Of a stretch of 64,000 nt of DNA, positions 11,810-22,600 are shown piece by piece. The stretch is taken from assembly GCA_036172225.1 (NCBI GenBank), contig CM069933.1, positions 7,294,001 to 7,358,000 of the forward strand, given 5' to 3'. The position numbers and the translations under genes are program-made. How positions within the stretch are numbered: position 1 is the first letter of the stretch; each line of letters begins with the position of its first letter. Source of the stretch: Cryptocoryne crispatula var. balansae. Its lineage: Eukaryota > Streptophyta > Magnoliopsida > Alismatales > Araceae. Under the pieces are notes generated by a model. It searched no databases and was not told where the DNA came from. It saw nothing but the letters and a program-made list of their open reading frames with translations.

Positions 11810-11892
11810 GTACATGATTATCTAAAATTCCATAACTTAGTTCTCAAGGAATTCATCATTTAAAAAAGGCTACTTTTCCCTTTCTTCCGGCG

Positions 11893-14800
11893 CAAGGATT
11901 CCGATTCCGATTCCAGGAATCAGCCGGAAGGGAATCGATTCCGGATCGGCCCGGAATCGTTTTTTTTTTTTTTGATTTTTTTTTCGTCAAAAAAATTCAA
12001 AAAATTCAGAAAAAATTCTAAAAAAATAGGAAATGAGTTAGAAAGATTTTAAAAAATAACCAATGCATGATATCCACAAGACCACATCATACAAATACTA
12101 ATGAACACCAATTGAACACTTGAAGACTTGAAGTTAAGTACATATTCCAATTCCATTGATTCAAAAATCAAAGAGTTGATACATCATCAAAAAAAATTTA
12201 CATCATATCAATCTACTACCAATGTCTAGGATATAGATATGGATCTTCCTCCTCTACCTGCTGCTCGTGACGCTCCTCCCTCGTGCTCAGTCTTGTATAT
12301 TGTCCGGGAACATATCCATATGAAAATAATGCCAATGCCATGCCATCAAGGTCGTATGGATCGGACTGCGGGACGACCGGGACGTGCAAGGCGCAGGATG
12401 GTGGAGGCTGGTGGTGTAATCCACTGAGCCGGTCAACCCGGCCAAATCACCGGATATTGTGGCTCCATAATATACGAATGCGGTGTCACTCATCCGGCGT
12501 GTAATACGGCTTTCGAAACCGTGAATCGGTGTGACTCGGCTACGCCGCCGATGTCTGCGCCGCCGGTATACACTCCTCGTCATCATCACCTCGAGGGAGT
12601 GAGAAGGAGCACTACGTCTTTGTCGTCGCCGTCATCCGGGCCGACAGAAGCTTCGACCTCTAACTTCCTTCTCTTTACCTCTTCCGTCTCGAACTACCGA
12701 AGAAAGTCCCGAACCCAAAGTTTTTTTCAACTTTGCAAATCCTCCCATTTTCCGTCAGTCACCTTTGTTTTCGTTCTCCCCGGACCGCGAATGGGCCGGT
12801 TCTGCGGCCGCCGGAGAGCCGGAGCCGCAGCCGGGGCTAAGTGCCGCAGGTGGTCGCCCCATACCGCCGCGAGAAGAAGGCCGCTGAGCACGAGAAGTAG
12901 ATGGAGGTGAGCCTGGAGCATCCTCCCTCGGCTTCAACACCATCCAACTCTCCTTCGCCACGCACGCGGTCATCGGGATCAAACTCGGTACCGTACGATC
13001 CTCGGCTTCCCTCTCCTCTATCCAGGGGCAAGCGAGTGCGTCCTCCTCCGCGAAAATCGGGGTCCACGTCCACCTCCTCGGGTGGTGGTGTGGCGGAGGA
13101 ATGCCTCTGCTCGTACGGGCCACCCGCGAACCGTGCGAAATCGCTCCTCGCCGATCTTCTCGCCGATCCCCGATGTTCTTTACGCGGCCCTCACGCATAA
13201 TGACGAAGACCGCCTTCTCCACCGGTCCGAAATCAACCTCGTTCCTCGCTTTGTATGTATCGGGTTGAATGTACTCAGCCTCTCTCACAAAGGGAGGAAT
13301 CGGTGCTCTCCGGCTCGCATCCATACTGAATGACGCAAGTGGATTCCATCCACTCCTGGTGTTCACCTGAACCCACCACTCAGTTGCAAGAAAAACACAA
13401 GAAGAGAAAAGGAAAACAATTAGCCCATCATCACCATAACTTATATGAAAAGAAAAGAAATTCCTCATCAAACTATTACTATACCAGGTGACACTTTGTC
13501 AACTGAATATTTCAGGTCAGCATCTGAGTATACACCGACCCTAATCTTGTACTTCTGCATCTGAAACATTTAAAAAAAAATTAGTTGCCTGGTAATGTTA
13601 GTCCGTGTATTTAATGAACTATAACTTACTTCTATCTCACCTACATCACCGTCTTTGAGATCGGCCGCGACACCGCCGGATAACCGCAAGTGTACCCCGC
13701 ATCACCTCGTTGTCGTTCACCACCTTTGTCCTCCATATTGGATGCGGGGTTCAAAAATATCCCGCAAGATTTTATTAGTCGACACCGTGCGTATATAAGA
13801 CAATTATACGAAAGAAAAATAATTTTTAACCAAGTTACTGCGCAAGACGGACATCGTGGTGCGGTCTGTCCCATCGGTCATCAATGATCTTCCACCACTT
13901 TTTGTATGCTCTAGGATTTTTTTCTTTAGTTTTCAGCTTTGCCCGGTCCCATAAGCATCATACGGGTGCCCGTCCGGTCCCCCCTATCCGAGTCTACCAA
14001 CCTCGCACAACTACCGTGGCTCAATGATTGCCAAGTAGTAGGCAATCCTCTCCCAAAACCTTCTTGTCGGTGATCCGCTTCTCGGACGACAAGAATCTCC
14101 AATCGCTCTTTTTGTCGTACGAGTTGTCCACCATATAGTTGTAATACTCCTCGGATCGCGCGAACCTAACCAATGCATGCCCTGTGCCGGTGTAAACTCT
14201 CCAGCCGCAACGAAGTTCGTGTGAAATCGTGTCGGACCGGGCCCGACAAGATCGTGCCCTCTGTGTGAATCTCGCCATACGTAGGAGGCGGGGATGCGAA
14301 TAAATAAAAGATGTGATGGTCTCCGCGCCACCGACAAGTGTAGATACACCCTCCTCCTCGCCTATATCCTCTAAAATGAGATCTATGGAATGCGCGCACA
14401 GGGCACCCAAGAAGATGTGTATCCTCTTCTCTCCATCAACTTCCTACCAAACGCCGCCTTATGATGGTTCGTTGTCGGTGACAATCGAACCACATTGTCC
14501 TCCCCGATCTCCTCGCACCACCCCATCCATCGAGAAAAGATGAAGTCGGCATTTTTTATCTTCCCGTAGTGTCTACCGACTTCAAGAATGTAGTCCCCTC
14601 GAACGGTACACACCGGTTAAGTTTATCATACTCCTCTGCGGTGATACTGTCCACCCATCGCACGATTGTGCAACCCTCTCCTTCCACACCAACTCGAACC
14701 CGTCCATCCACTCCCTCAACTCCCGGACCTCTCGTCATCCGTGCCGCGCGTATACGTGTCTGGCCGGGGCTTGCGGGCCGCAAACCTCGGTCCACCACAC

Positions 14801-16684
14801 CCCGGCATCCACCATCGTCCGAAGTGGGGCTGGTGGTGCAAGTACGTGCCGGGATGCCTACATCAAGTTAAAAAAATTGGGATCGTGGGTAAAATTAAGT
14901 TTTAGTAAATAAAACAGCATAATGTCAAATTTAATTTAAAAAGTGATACCGTACGTAAAAACCATTTCGACAATGTGGCGAACGGCTCTCTTTGCGGTAC
15001 CGTTCCCGTAGCCTTCACCCCTTTCATCGCTCGCTTTATCCCCATCCGCCCAAAGACTCGTTTCCTAAATAAATAATCGTCACTTGCAAATCGAGTGTCT
15101 TTGGTGAGAAGCGAACGGCGGTATGGCTCCGTCTCCCTGAGATTCGGGCTCTCGGTCCCGAGTAGGCGAGCCGATGCCGATCGGCCCAAAGCCGGGTCAA
15201 CTCCGGACCCGGGGACCCTCCCGCTCCCTCCTCTTCGTCCTCCTCCTCGGCCCAATGCACGCTCGCTGGCCGTGCCAGCACGCGTCCAAGCTCGGAGTCC
15301 GCGGACTCGTCCTCGCTCCTCGGCTCCGGGCCGAGCCGCCGCCTTCCCGCCTTTCCCTTTTGGAGGTAGGCAAATCGCGGTCCCTCCTCCTCTCGAGTAG
15401 CTCGTCCCGCAACTCCTCCCTCTCGCTCGATCCGAATGCCCCGTCGAGAGAGGCTCTACTGTCGCGTATCCTCTCATCTCCTCACTCTTCTCCCTCGGCA
15501 CCTTGTCACATTTCTTTACATTCCCCTTTGTTCGACGATATGTTGTTTCGACGGAACACCCCCCGTTCATCTCCTTCCCGCACCACTTGCATACCCTCTT
15601 CGACTAGGTCTACCGTATGCCCGTGTTCCCAACCCACGTCGGAAGCACGTGCGTGCCGGCGTCACCCGATCGGCCATCGCTTAAATCTGAAAATTGTAAA
15701 CAATGCACTAAAAATGATTGTATAACATACAAATTGTTTTAGACGTACGTTCGGGTAGCAGACAACCCAGAAACACACCATTCGGTATGTTTAAGGGTTA
15801 CGTATTTGCGGAAATCAATGTACGGGGTATCCAAAATTTTTCCGTACAAAGAACATCCAATCGATGTTCAAACAACTTCGAGCGGAGTTATTCGATCACA
15901 AATCACCCAAATTTAACTCTACTCGGACTCGGAGTCGTCGAAAACGTGCGAAAATAGGCGTGACGGATATCCTAGTTTTTCCGTGCAAAATGGACATATC
16001 CTGATACTAAAACTTAAACGAACTTGTTCGGACGAAATCGTAAAGTTTAACGACACTCAAACTCGTCGGAAACGCGTAAGAATGGACGTACGAAGTTTCG
16101 CGAAGAAATCTTACCAAAAACCTTACAAAGATCGAAGAAGAGGTTGATTCGATGCCGATCCGAGCTTCGAATCGGCGGAATCCTTTCGAAGAACGAGCTT
16201 GGAATCGCCGAATCGCCCGAATCGCCCCCGAATCGCCGGAATCGGTGGAATCGGGCTCGGAATCGACCCTGGATCGACGGAATCGGCCGGAATCGACGGT
16301 GGATCGACGGAATCGAGGCCGGAATCGCCGAATCGCGCCGAATCGCGCCGAATCGCTGTGCTCCTCCTTCCGCCACGGGATCGACCGAGCCAACTGCGGG
16401 TCGATTCCGGCCCTAGCCGGAATCGGTTCGATTTCCGATCAGTGAACCGGGGAATCGAACCGGGGCCGGGTCAACCCGGCCTTCCGAAGAATCGGTCGGA
16501 TCGACCGATTCCACATGGAATCGGTCGGAATCGGATCGATTCCGACCGATTCCAGGCGATTCAGACCGATTCCGAGGAATTCTTCCCGGAATCGGTCCTT
16601 CCGCCGGGAATCGGATCGGAATCCACCGATCCGATTCCGGAATCGGTCGGAATCGGACCGATTCCGCCGATTCTGCAATCAATG
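11893..16684 (-). mobile_element. hAT element 2, 4.8 kb, in the enolase intron acceptor
   Basis: Left end CAAGGATTCCGATTCCGA, right end on the minus strand CATTGATTGCAGAATCGG. Flanking octamers ttccggcg (11885-11892) and ttccagcg (16685-16692) agree at 7 of 8 positions. The right copy contains the AG of the enolase 3' splice site, and the polypyrimidine tract of that site lies to the left of the element. AATCGG arrays fill about 500 bp at the right end, including several CGGAATCGATTCCG-like palindromes. The layout matches element 1 throughout, but with many small insertions and deletions. Confidence 0.93.
12216..15677 (-). pseudogene. hAT transposase pseudogene of element 2
   Basis: It aligns block by block with the transposase of element 1: start at 15677, BED finger with intact Trp between the first two Cys (about 15605), KKCDKVPREKSEEMRGY (about 15520), DUF659-type core (about 14800-14260), hATC-like part (about 13380-13120) and terminal tail ending at 12216. 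It is broken into about ten short frames by one- to four-base indels. The deletion of two bases in the conserved TIxCDGW segment near 14664 is an example. The GC-rich, CpG-containing character of the changes is unusual for simple methylation decay, so some may be consensus errors. Confidence 0.8.
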
Positions 16685-16690
16685 TTCCAG

Positions 16691-16756
16691 CGTAGAGTGA
16701 ATGTTATATTAGCTATGTCTCTTGCCATCTACAAGGCAGGAGCTACCGTGGAATGA
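16691..16756 (+). pseudogene. Enolase exon, 3' side of the hAT insertion
   Basis: It follows the acceptor TTCCAG at 16685-16690 in phase 0 with the exon at 11723. It reads RRVNVILAMSLAIYKAGA, then TVE and a stop. This corresponds to the enolase segment LGANAILAVSLAVCKAGA that directly follows the WCKQK exon. Key small residues at the start are changed (LGA to RRV) and the frame ends where enolase should continue, so this is a decayed exon. Together with 11723-11809 it shows the intron into which hAT element 2 inserted. Confidence 0.75.
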
Positions 16757-17508
16757 AGTGACTTAGTAATATATAGATTATAGACTACCCGGTACTATAG
16801 GGTAGAAGTTAGAAATCTTTTGTACGTTGGAAAAATAGAGAATCCATGAAAAGGGCAGAGTCATTAATATTTGTCTTGGGTCATGTGTAACAATAAAAGT
16901 TTTGACTACAAGCACGTTTTGACGACAAGGGAGAGAAAAAGCAGATGGCAGAGCAGAAGATTTATTCTGCACAATTAATGTTGATAGATCGGGAGGTGGT
17001 GGAAGAGAGTCTACAAAGTGATGCTTCAGTTTTCAACGCTAAGTGGGTATGCATGCGTTTAGCGATTCAGAGAACAAGGATGGCAACACTAAGTGGGTAT
17101 GCATATTGCATGCGTTTAGCGATTCAGAGAACAAGGATGGCAGTTATGGATATTCAGATCTTGACGAAGAAAAATTATCAAATAGTCTGAATAACTTAAT
17201 GTGTGATTAAATCAGACATCAAATGCTGTTAAGCTCAAACAAACAGAGCCTAACTCCTTGTGTATCATATGCTTTGTTAATTGAGTCATAAATAACATAA
17301 AAAGAAAAAGACTTATAAACCCTTGAAGTAAGCCAATTAAAAAAAATATCTTGTTTCTCTCCCAATGTTGTAGATACCAGTCATTGCTTCAAGACACATT
17401 TGTATCACTTGTAACATATCTTGCACATCATCTTTCACTCTACACCCACAATAAAACATTTCTTGAAACTCTATCATAAGTCTTTCAAAATCAACAAACA
17501 ATGCATAT
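16757..17508. other. Unassigned, with a short direct duplication
   Basis: No gene recognised. A segment of about 45-52 bp (AAGTGGGTATGCA ... GAACAAGGATGGCA) occurs at 17041-17085 and again at 17091-17142. The second copy has a 7-base insert that doubles TTGCATGC-type sequence. An 81-codon frame from 16945 runs across the duplication, but its composition changes at the repeat and I do not recognise it. Confidence 0.4.
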
Positions 17509-17887
17509 CAATGATAGCCAGATTAAAATCGGTACCTAGATTGGTGAGATCAGATCAGAGCAGCCGATCTGGCCAATCCTCCAGGAGGAATCCCGATCTA
17601 AAATCAAAAAAATTTTAAAAAAAATAAATAATTTCGATTCTGATTCCGATTCCAACTCTGATCAAATTTTAACCAATCGGCCCAATTCTTTTTTAAAAAT
17701 CCAAAAAAATCAGGATTCCGATTTTGATCCAATTCAGATGATTCTTGACCTATTCTACCAATCAAGACCACTTCCACCGGGAATCGATTCTAAATCAGTC
17801 CTCCAAGCGGTAATCAAATTGAGGTCAGCCAATCTGATCCCGGAATCCAAGAATTCCGATCCAGTTCGACCGATTCCATATACCATG
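17509..17887. mobile_element. Old ~380-bp AATCGG-type hAT remnant
   Basis: The left end CAATGATAGCCAGATT resembles the left end of the 169-684 element. The right end on the minus strand is CATGGTATATGGAATCGG. Subterminal AATCGG/CCGATTC words occur on both sides. Flanks share GCATAT (left 17503-17508, right 17888-17893), a possible decayed target duplication, but the octamers do not line up exactly. Confidence 0.45.
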
Positions 17888-18531
17888 GCATATATAAATC
17901 CTTCTTCATATCTCACAATTTCTTTGTCAAGTTTTCAATAATAAAAATATCTTCCATGGTAAAGTAATTAAGCATAAATCCAAATTGAGTAGTAGTTATA
18001 ATATCCTATAAACACTAGTATATAATTCTCCCACATATTTATAGTATGAGGCACAAGCATAGTCACTTTATATATCCCTTTTTTTCTAAAAAATAGATAT
18101 AATGACATTATTTCTCCGATCATTTGACATTTTTTCAAAGATTAAGATTTTATTAAAAAAATCGAGTTAACTACCCCCCCAATCTTCCAAACATTTATAT
18201 ACTTCAATAGGGACACTATACAAAAAAATCCATATAGTTGACCTCAAAATAGTTTGGGATTAAAACCAGACTTAAGTTTAATATAGACGCTATCGAACCT
18301 GGATGTCTTGCTTGTTTTCACCATTTTCAACTACTAAATTTATTCCTTTTATTATGATGCATATTAAGCTATGTAGCATCCTCTAATGTCTTCTATGTTT
18401 CTCGTAGGGCTATCACTAAAAAAAGTATCAAAATAACTCACCTTTCATTACAATGATAAATAAAGTAAAAATATACTAAGAAATTTACCAAAGATTGGAA
18501 TTAAACATCAAACATATAAAAAGACACTAAC
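17888..18531. other. Intron-like AT-rich sequence, no gene seen
   Basis: AT-rich DNA without repeats or coding frames. On the minus strand it directly follows the splice donor of the exon at 18532-18630, so it is most simply the downstream intron of that gene. Confidence 0.4.
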
Positions 18532-18630
18532 CAAGGCTCTGGTGGACAGCTTTCTTAATGTCAGCTTGAAATCTTTCTTCATCATCCTCCTCAGCATGTA
18601 ACTGCCTAAGAGTCTTTGTCCCACTATCTT
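18532..18630 (-). CDS. Single exon of a ubiquitin carboxyl-terminal hydrolase-related protein
   Basis: A 33-codon exon on the minus strand has acceptor GATATCAG at 18631 onward and donor G/GTTAGT at 18531. It reads DSGTKTLRQLHAEEDDEERF and then QADIKKAVHQSL. The last part matches, from memory, the short acidic-then-helical segment EERFQADLKKAVRQSLD found before the C-terminal hydrolase domain of plant DUF627/DUF629 proteins (ubiquitin carboxyl-terminal hydrolase-related). Both splice sites are canonical and the frame is clean, so the exon may still be used. No neighbouring exon is visible in the window. The gene would need introns holding the surrounding transposons, or else this is an isolated fragment. 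Confidence 0.55.
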
Positions 18631-18639
18631 CTGATATCA

Positions 18640-18985
18640 ATAAGAATACGAGCCAAAAAAATAGAAACAATTAAAACTTGCTAAAAAATGCAGGCATAAA
18701 AATTCCACTAAAACACCATTATGAGAAAAATAAATTGTGATAAGAAGGTAACAAATGAGAACTGATTTTATGCCTCAACACATCAAACTGCCAATATCTT
18801 TATGAGTCGTGCAATATAACTATTATTTCATCAATTACTAATTTACTATGCATATCCTCTCCACCAAAACTACTGCACATCATTTTATATCGTATATTTT
18901 AGTTTGGCCAAGAGCATACCACTCTTAAATAAACTAACACAATTATAAGATATAAGTTATACATTAACATTAAATAAGTACAAAG
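18640..18985. other. AT-rich, no gene seen
   Basis: Intron-like AT-rich sequence between the exon at 18532-18630 and the LINE. I see no repeats, exons or RNA genes. Confidence 0.35.
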
Positions 18986-18989
18986 AGTA

Positions 18990-19618
18990 GTCTATGGTGT
19001 CAAAGTCTCAAGGCAAGGAAGAAGTTAAGGAGGCTAATTTCCAAATGAAAGAATAAATCCCTAGTGCCTGGTGGTTTTTCATGGGCTTCTATCAATTTGC
19101 TTGGCCTTTCATCAAGGACAACTTGTTTAAAGCAATGAGAGGGATCCAGGAGAGCCCACAACTTATTAGGCACTTCACAATAATTATTGTGCTCATACTT
19201 CAAAAGACATGAACTGAAGAAATAGGTAATTACAGGCCTATTAGCCTACTCAATGGGACTTGCAAGATCTTCACCAATGTCCAGGGTAATAGGCTGAGGA
19301 AAGCCATCGGCAACGTAGTGGACACTCAACAATCAGCATTTGTAAGTGGGAGGTCAGTCATAGGCTCGTAGCCGGTTATATTCTAGCACAAGGGTACATG
19401 ATCTGAAGAAGAGGAATAGAGTGCATGGTGATTAAGTTAGACTTTGAAAAAGCCTACCACAAAGTCAGATGGCACCTCAAGGGATTTGATAAGTGGAAAG
19501 CTTGGGTACAAGCTTCCTTGGAATCTGCCAGGTTTTCAGTATCAGTGAATGATCAAGAAGCTGGTTTCTTTGGTTTCCTAGAGGCGTAAGGCAAGGGGAG
19601 CCTATATTCCCATATCTA
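18990..19618 (+). pseudogene. L1-type LINE reverse transcriptase, part 1
   Basis: Plus-strand frames carry the usual order of a plant L1 reverse transcriptase: FYQFAWPFIKDNLFKAM (about 19082), IGNYRPISLLNGTCKI (19221 on), QQSAFVSGRS (about 19330), KLDFEKAYHKV (about 19431, with the catalytic Asp of the FDFxKAYD motif kept and the last Asp changed to His). It ends at a GLRQGDPLSPYL-like segment, where hAT element 3 is inserted. Stops and frameshifts separate the blocks. No endonuclease domain is seen to the left, so the copy is 5'-truncated or lost there. Confidence 0.85.
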
Positions 19619-19626
19619 TGTGGGAT

Positions 19627-22600
19627 CATAGATTACGGAATCGGTGGAATCGGACCGATTCCGACCGATACCGGAATCGGATCGGTGGATTCCGATCCGA
19701 TTCCTGGCGGAAGGACCGATTCCGGGAATAATTCCGCGGAATCGGTATGAATCGACTGGAATCGGTCGGAATCGATCCGATTCCGACCGATTCGTTGTGG
19801 AATCGGTCGATCCGACCGATTCCGATGGAAGACCGGTTGAACCGGCCCCGGTTCGATTCCCGGTTCGATTCCCGGTTCGATTCCTTCGATCCCGCGGCGG
19901 TAGGGCTCGTCTCCGGCGATTCCGCGGCGATCCCTCAGCGATTCCGCATCGATCCGGCGATCCAAAGCGTCGATCCGAGCGACTCGGGCCGCGTTCCGGC
20001 GATCCGGGAGCGAATCAGCACCGATTCCGGCGATTTCAGCGATTCCCTGGGCGATTCCGGCGATTCCAGCGATTCCAAGCGATTCCTTCAGCCCATTCCC
20101 CCGTTCCAAGCTCCGACCCGCCTTGAATGAACGTCTTCTTCGATTCGACCGCCTTTTTGTAAGATTTCTTCGCCGAAAACTTCGTACGTCCATTCTTACG
20201 CGTTTCCGACGAGTCCGAGCGTCGTTAAACGTTGTGATTTCCGACCGAATAAGTCCGTCCAAGTTTTAAACTATCCGTTTAAGTTCATTGGGGTCGGGAA
20301 AAATTCCGGATATCCCGTACGTTAATTTGCGACGATTTCCGGCAACTACGTAACCCTTTAAACATACCGAATGGTGTGTTACTTGGTTGTCCGCTTCCCG
20401 AATGTCTAAATCATTTTTTATGTTATCTAATCATTTTTAAGTGCATTGTTTACAATTTTTGCAGATACAAGCAATGGCCGATCAAGGTGGCGCAAGACCA
20501 AGACGTGCTTCCGACGTGGGTCGGGGAACACGGCATACGGTAGACCTAGTCGAAGAGGGTGCGGGCAAGTGGTGCGAAGGAGATGAACGGGGGGTGTTCC
20601 TACCGAAACAACATATTGCGAACAAAGGGAATGTAAAGAAATGCGACAAGGTGCCCAGGAGGAAGAGTGAGGAGACGAGAGGATACACTGACAGTAGCCT
20701 CTCAACGGACCTCGGATCGAGCGGAGGGAGGAGTCACAGGACGAGCTACTCGAGAGGAGGAGGGACCGCGATTCGCCTACCTCCAGCGGAAAGGCAAGGG
20801 GAAGGCAGCCGGCCCCGTGAGCCGGGAGAGCGAGGACGAGTCCACGGACTCCGAGCCGAGACGTGCTAGGCACGCGCAAAGGCCCCAGCTGTCGAGGAGG
20901 AGGACAGAGGGAGGGGAGCAGAGGGTCCGGGTCCCGTAGTTGACCGGGCCGATCGACATCGGCTCGCCCGACCTCGGCCGCGGACCGAGAGCCCGACCCC
21001 AGTGAGACAGAGCCGTACCACCGTTCCACCCCTACCAAAGACTCGATTTACACCGAGTGACGAGTTTTTATTTAGAAACACAAAGGTCGGCGTACGGGGA
21101 TAAAGCAGCAACGAAAGGGGCGATGACAGAACGCCGCAGAGAGCCGTTCGCCACATCGTCAAATGGTTTTTACACGCAGTATCACTTTTTAAATTAAATT
21201 TGACATTATGCCCGTTTTATTTACTAAAACTTAATTTTACCCCGATCCCAATTTTTTTAACTTCGATGTAGGCATCCCGAAGACACGCAGCTCACCCAGC
21301 CCCTACTTCCCAGCGATGGTGGATGCCGCGGCGAGGGCCGGACCGGGGCAAGCCCCCGGGCACAGACACATACGGCGCCGGCTCCGGACGAGGAGGTCCG
21401 GAGCCGAGGAGTGACGGACGGGTTCAAGTTGCGCGGGAAGGAGAGGGGTTGCACAATCACGTGCGACGGGTGGATTGTGCATCACCAAGAGGAGTACGAT
21501 AAACTTCGGTGTACCGTTCGAGGGGACTACATTCTTGAAGTCGGCAGACACTTAAGATAAAAACGCCGACTTCATCTTTTCTCTCACGATGGGGTGGGAG
21601 GAGATCGGGAGGACAATGCGGTTCGATTGTCACCGACAACGAACCATCATATAAGGCGGTGGCAGGAAGTTGACGGAGAAGAGCGGAAGACACTTCTCGT
21701 GCCCCGTGCAAAGACATTCCATAGATCTCATTTTGCAGGATATAAAGTAGGAGGAGGGTGTATCTACACTCGTCGTAGGCGACCATCACATCTTTTATTT
21801 ATTCGCATCCCCGCCTCCTACATATCATGAGATCTCACACAGAGGGCACGATCTTGTCGTGCCCGGTCCGACACGATTTCCGTCCACGAACTTCACTTTA
21901 TCATACGGAGAGTTTACACCGCACGTACGCATGCATTGGTTAGGTTCACACGATCGAGGAGTATTACAACTATACGGTGGACAACCCGTACGACAAAAAA
22001 GAGAAGGAGATTCTTGTCGGGTTCCGAGAAGCAACATCACCGACAAGAGGTTTTGGAGATTGCCTACTACTTGGCAATCATCGAGCCACCGTAGTTGCCC
22101 CGAGGTTGGTAGACTCGGATGACAGACCGGATGGGCACACTGTACGATGCTACGGACCGGCAAAGCTGAAAATTAAAGAAAAAATCCTGTGAGATTACAA
22201 AAAGTGGTGGAAGATCATTCGATGACCGACGGGACAAGACCTTGCACCACGATGTCCATGCGCTCGTGTAACTTGGTTAAAAAATTATTTTTTGCCGTAT
22301 AATTGTCTTATACGCACGTGTCGACTAATAAAATCTTGCAGATATTTTTTAACCCCCGCATCCAATATGAGGATGGGTGGTGAACGACAACGAGGTGACG
22401 TTGCGGGGTACACTTGCAGTATCCCAAATTGGTCGTGCCGATCTCACAGGAGATGATGTAGGCCGAGATATAAGTTAGAGTTCATTAAATACCTCTGACT
22501 AGCATTACTGTGCAACTAATTTTTTTTATTTAAATGTTTCGTAATGCGTACAAGACGGGTCGGTGTATACTCGATGTCGACTGAATATTCGGTTACCGAC

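Noticed and set aside
16199..16756. 185-codon plus frame rich in Arg, Ser, Pro and Ile
   Set aside because: It reads through the terminal AATCGG array of element 2; all six frames there are unusually open because the repeat lacks stops. Only its last 22 codons (16691-16756) are the enolase exon.
19633..20262. 209-codon minus frame in element 3
   Set aside because: Same cause: periodic AATCGG array and leader repeats, with no domain and no conservation of the frame in elements 1 and 2.
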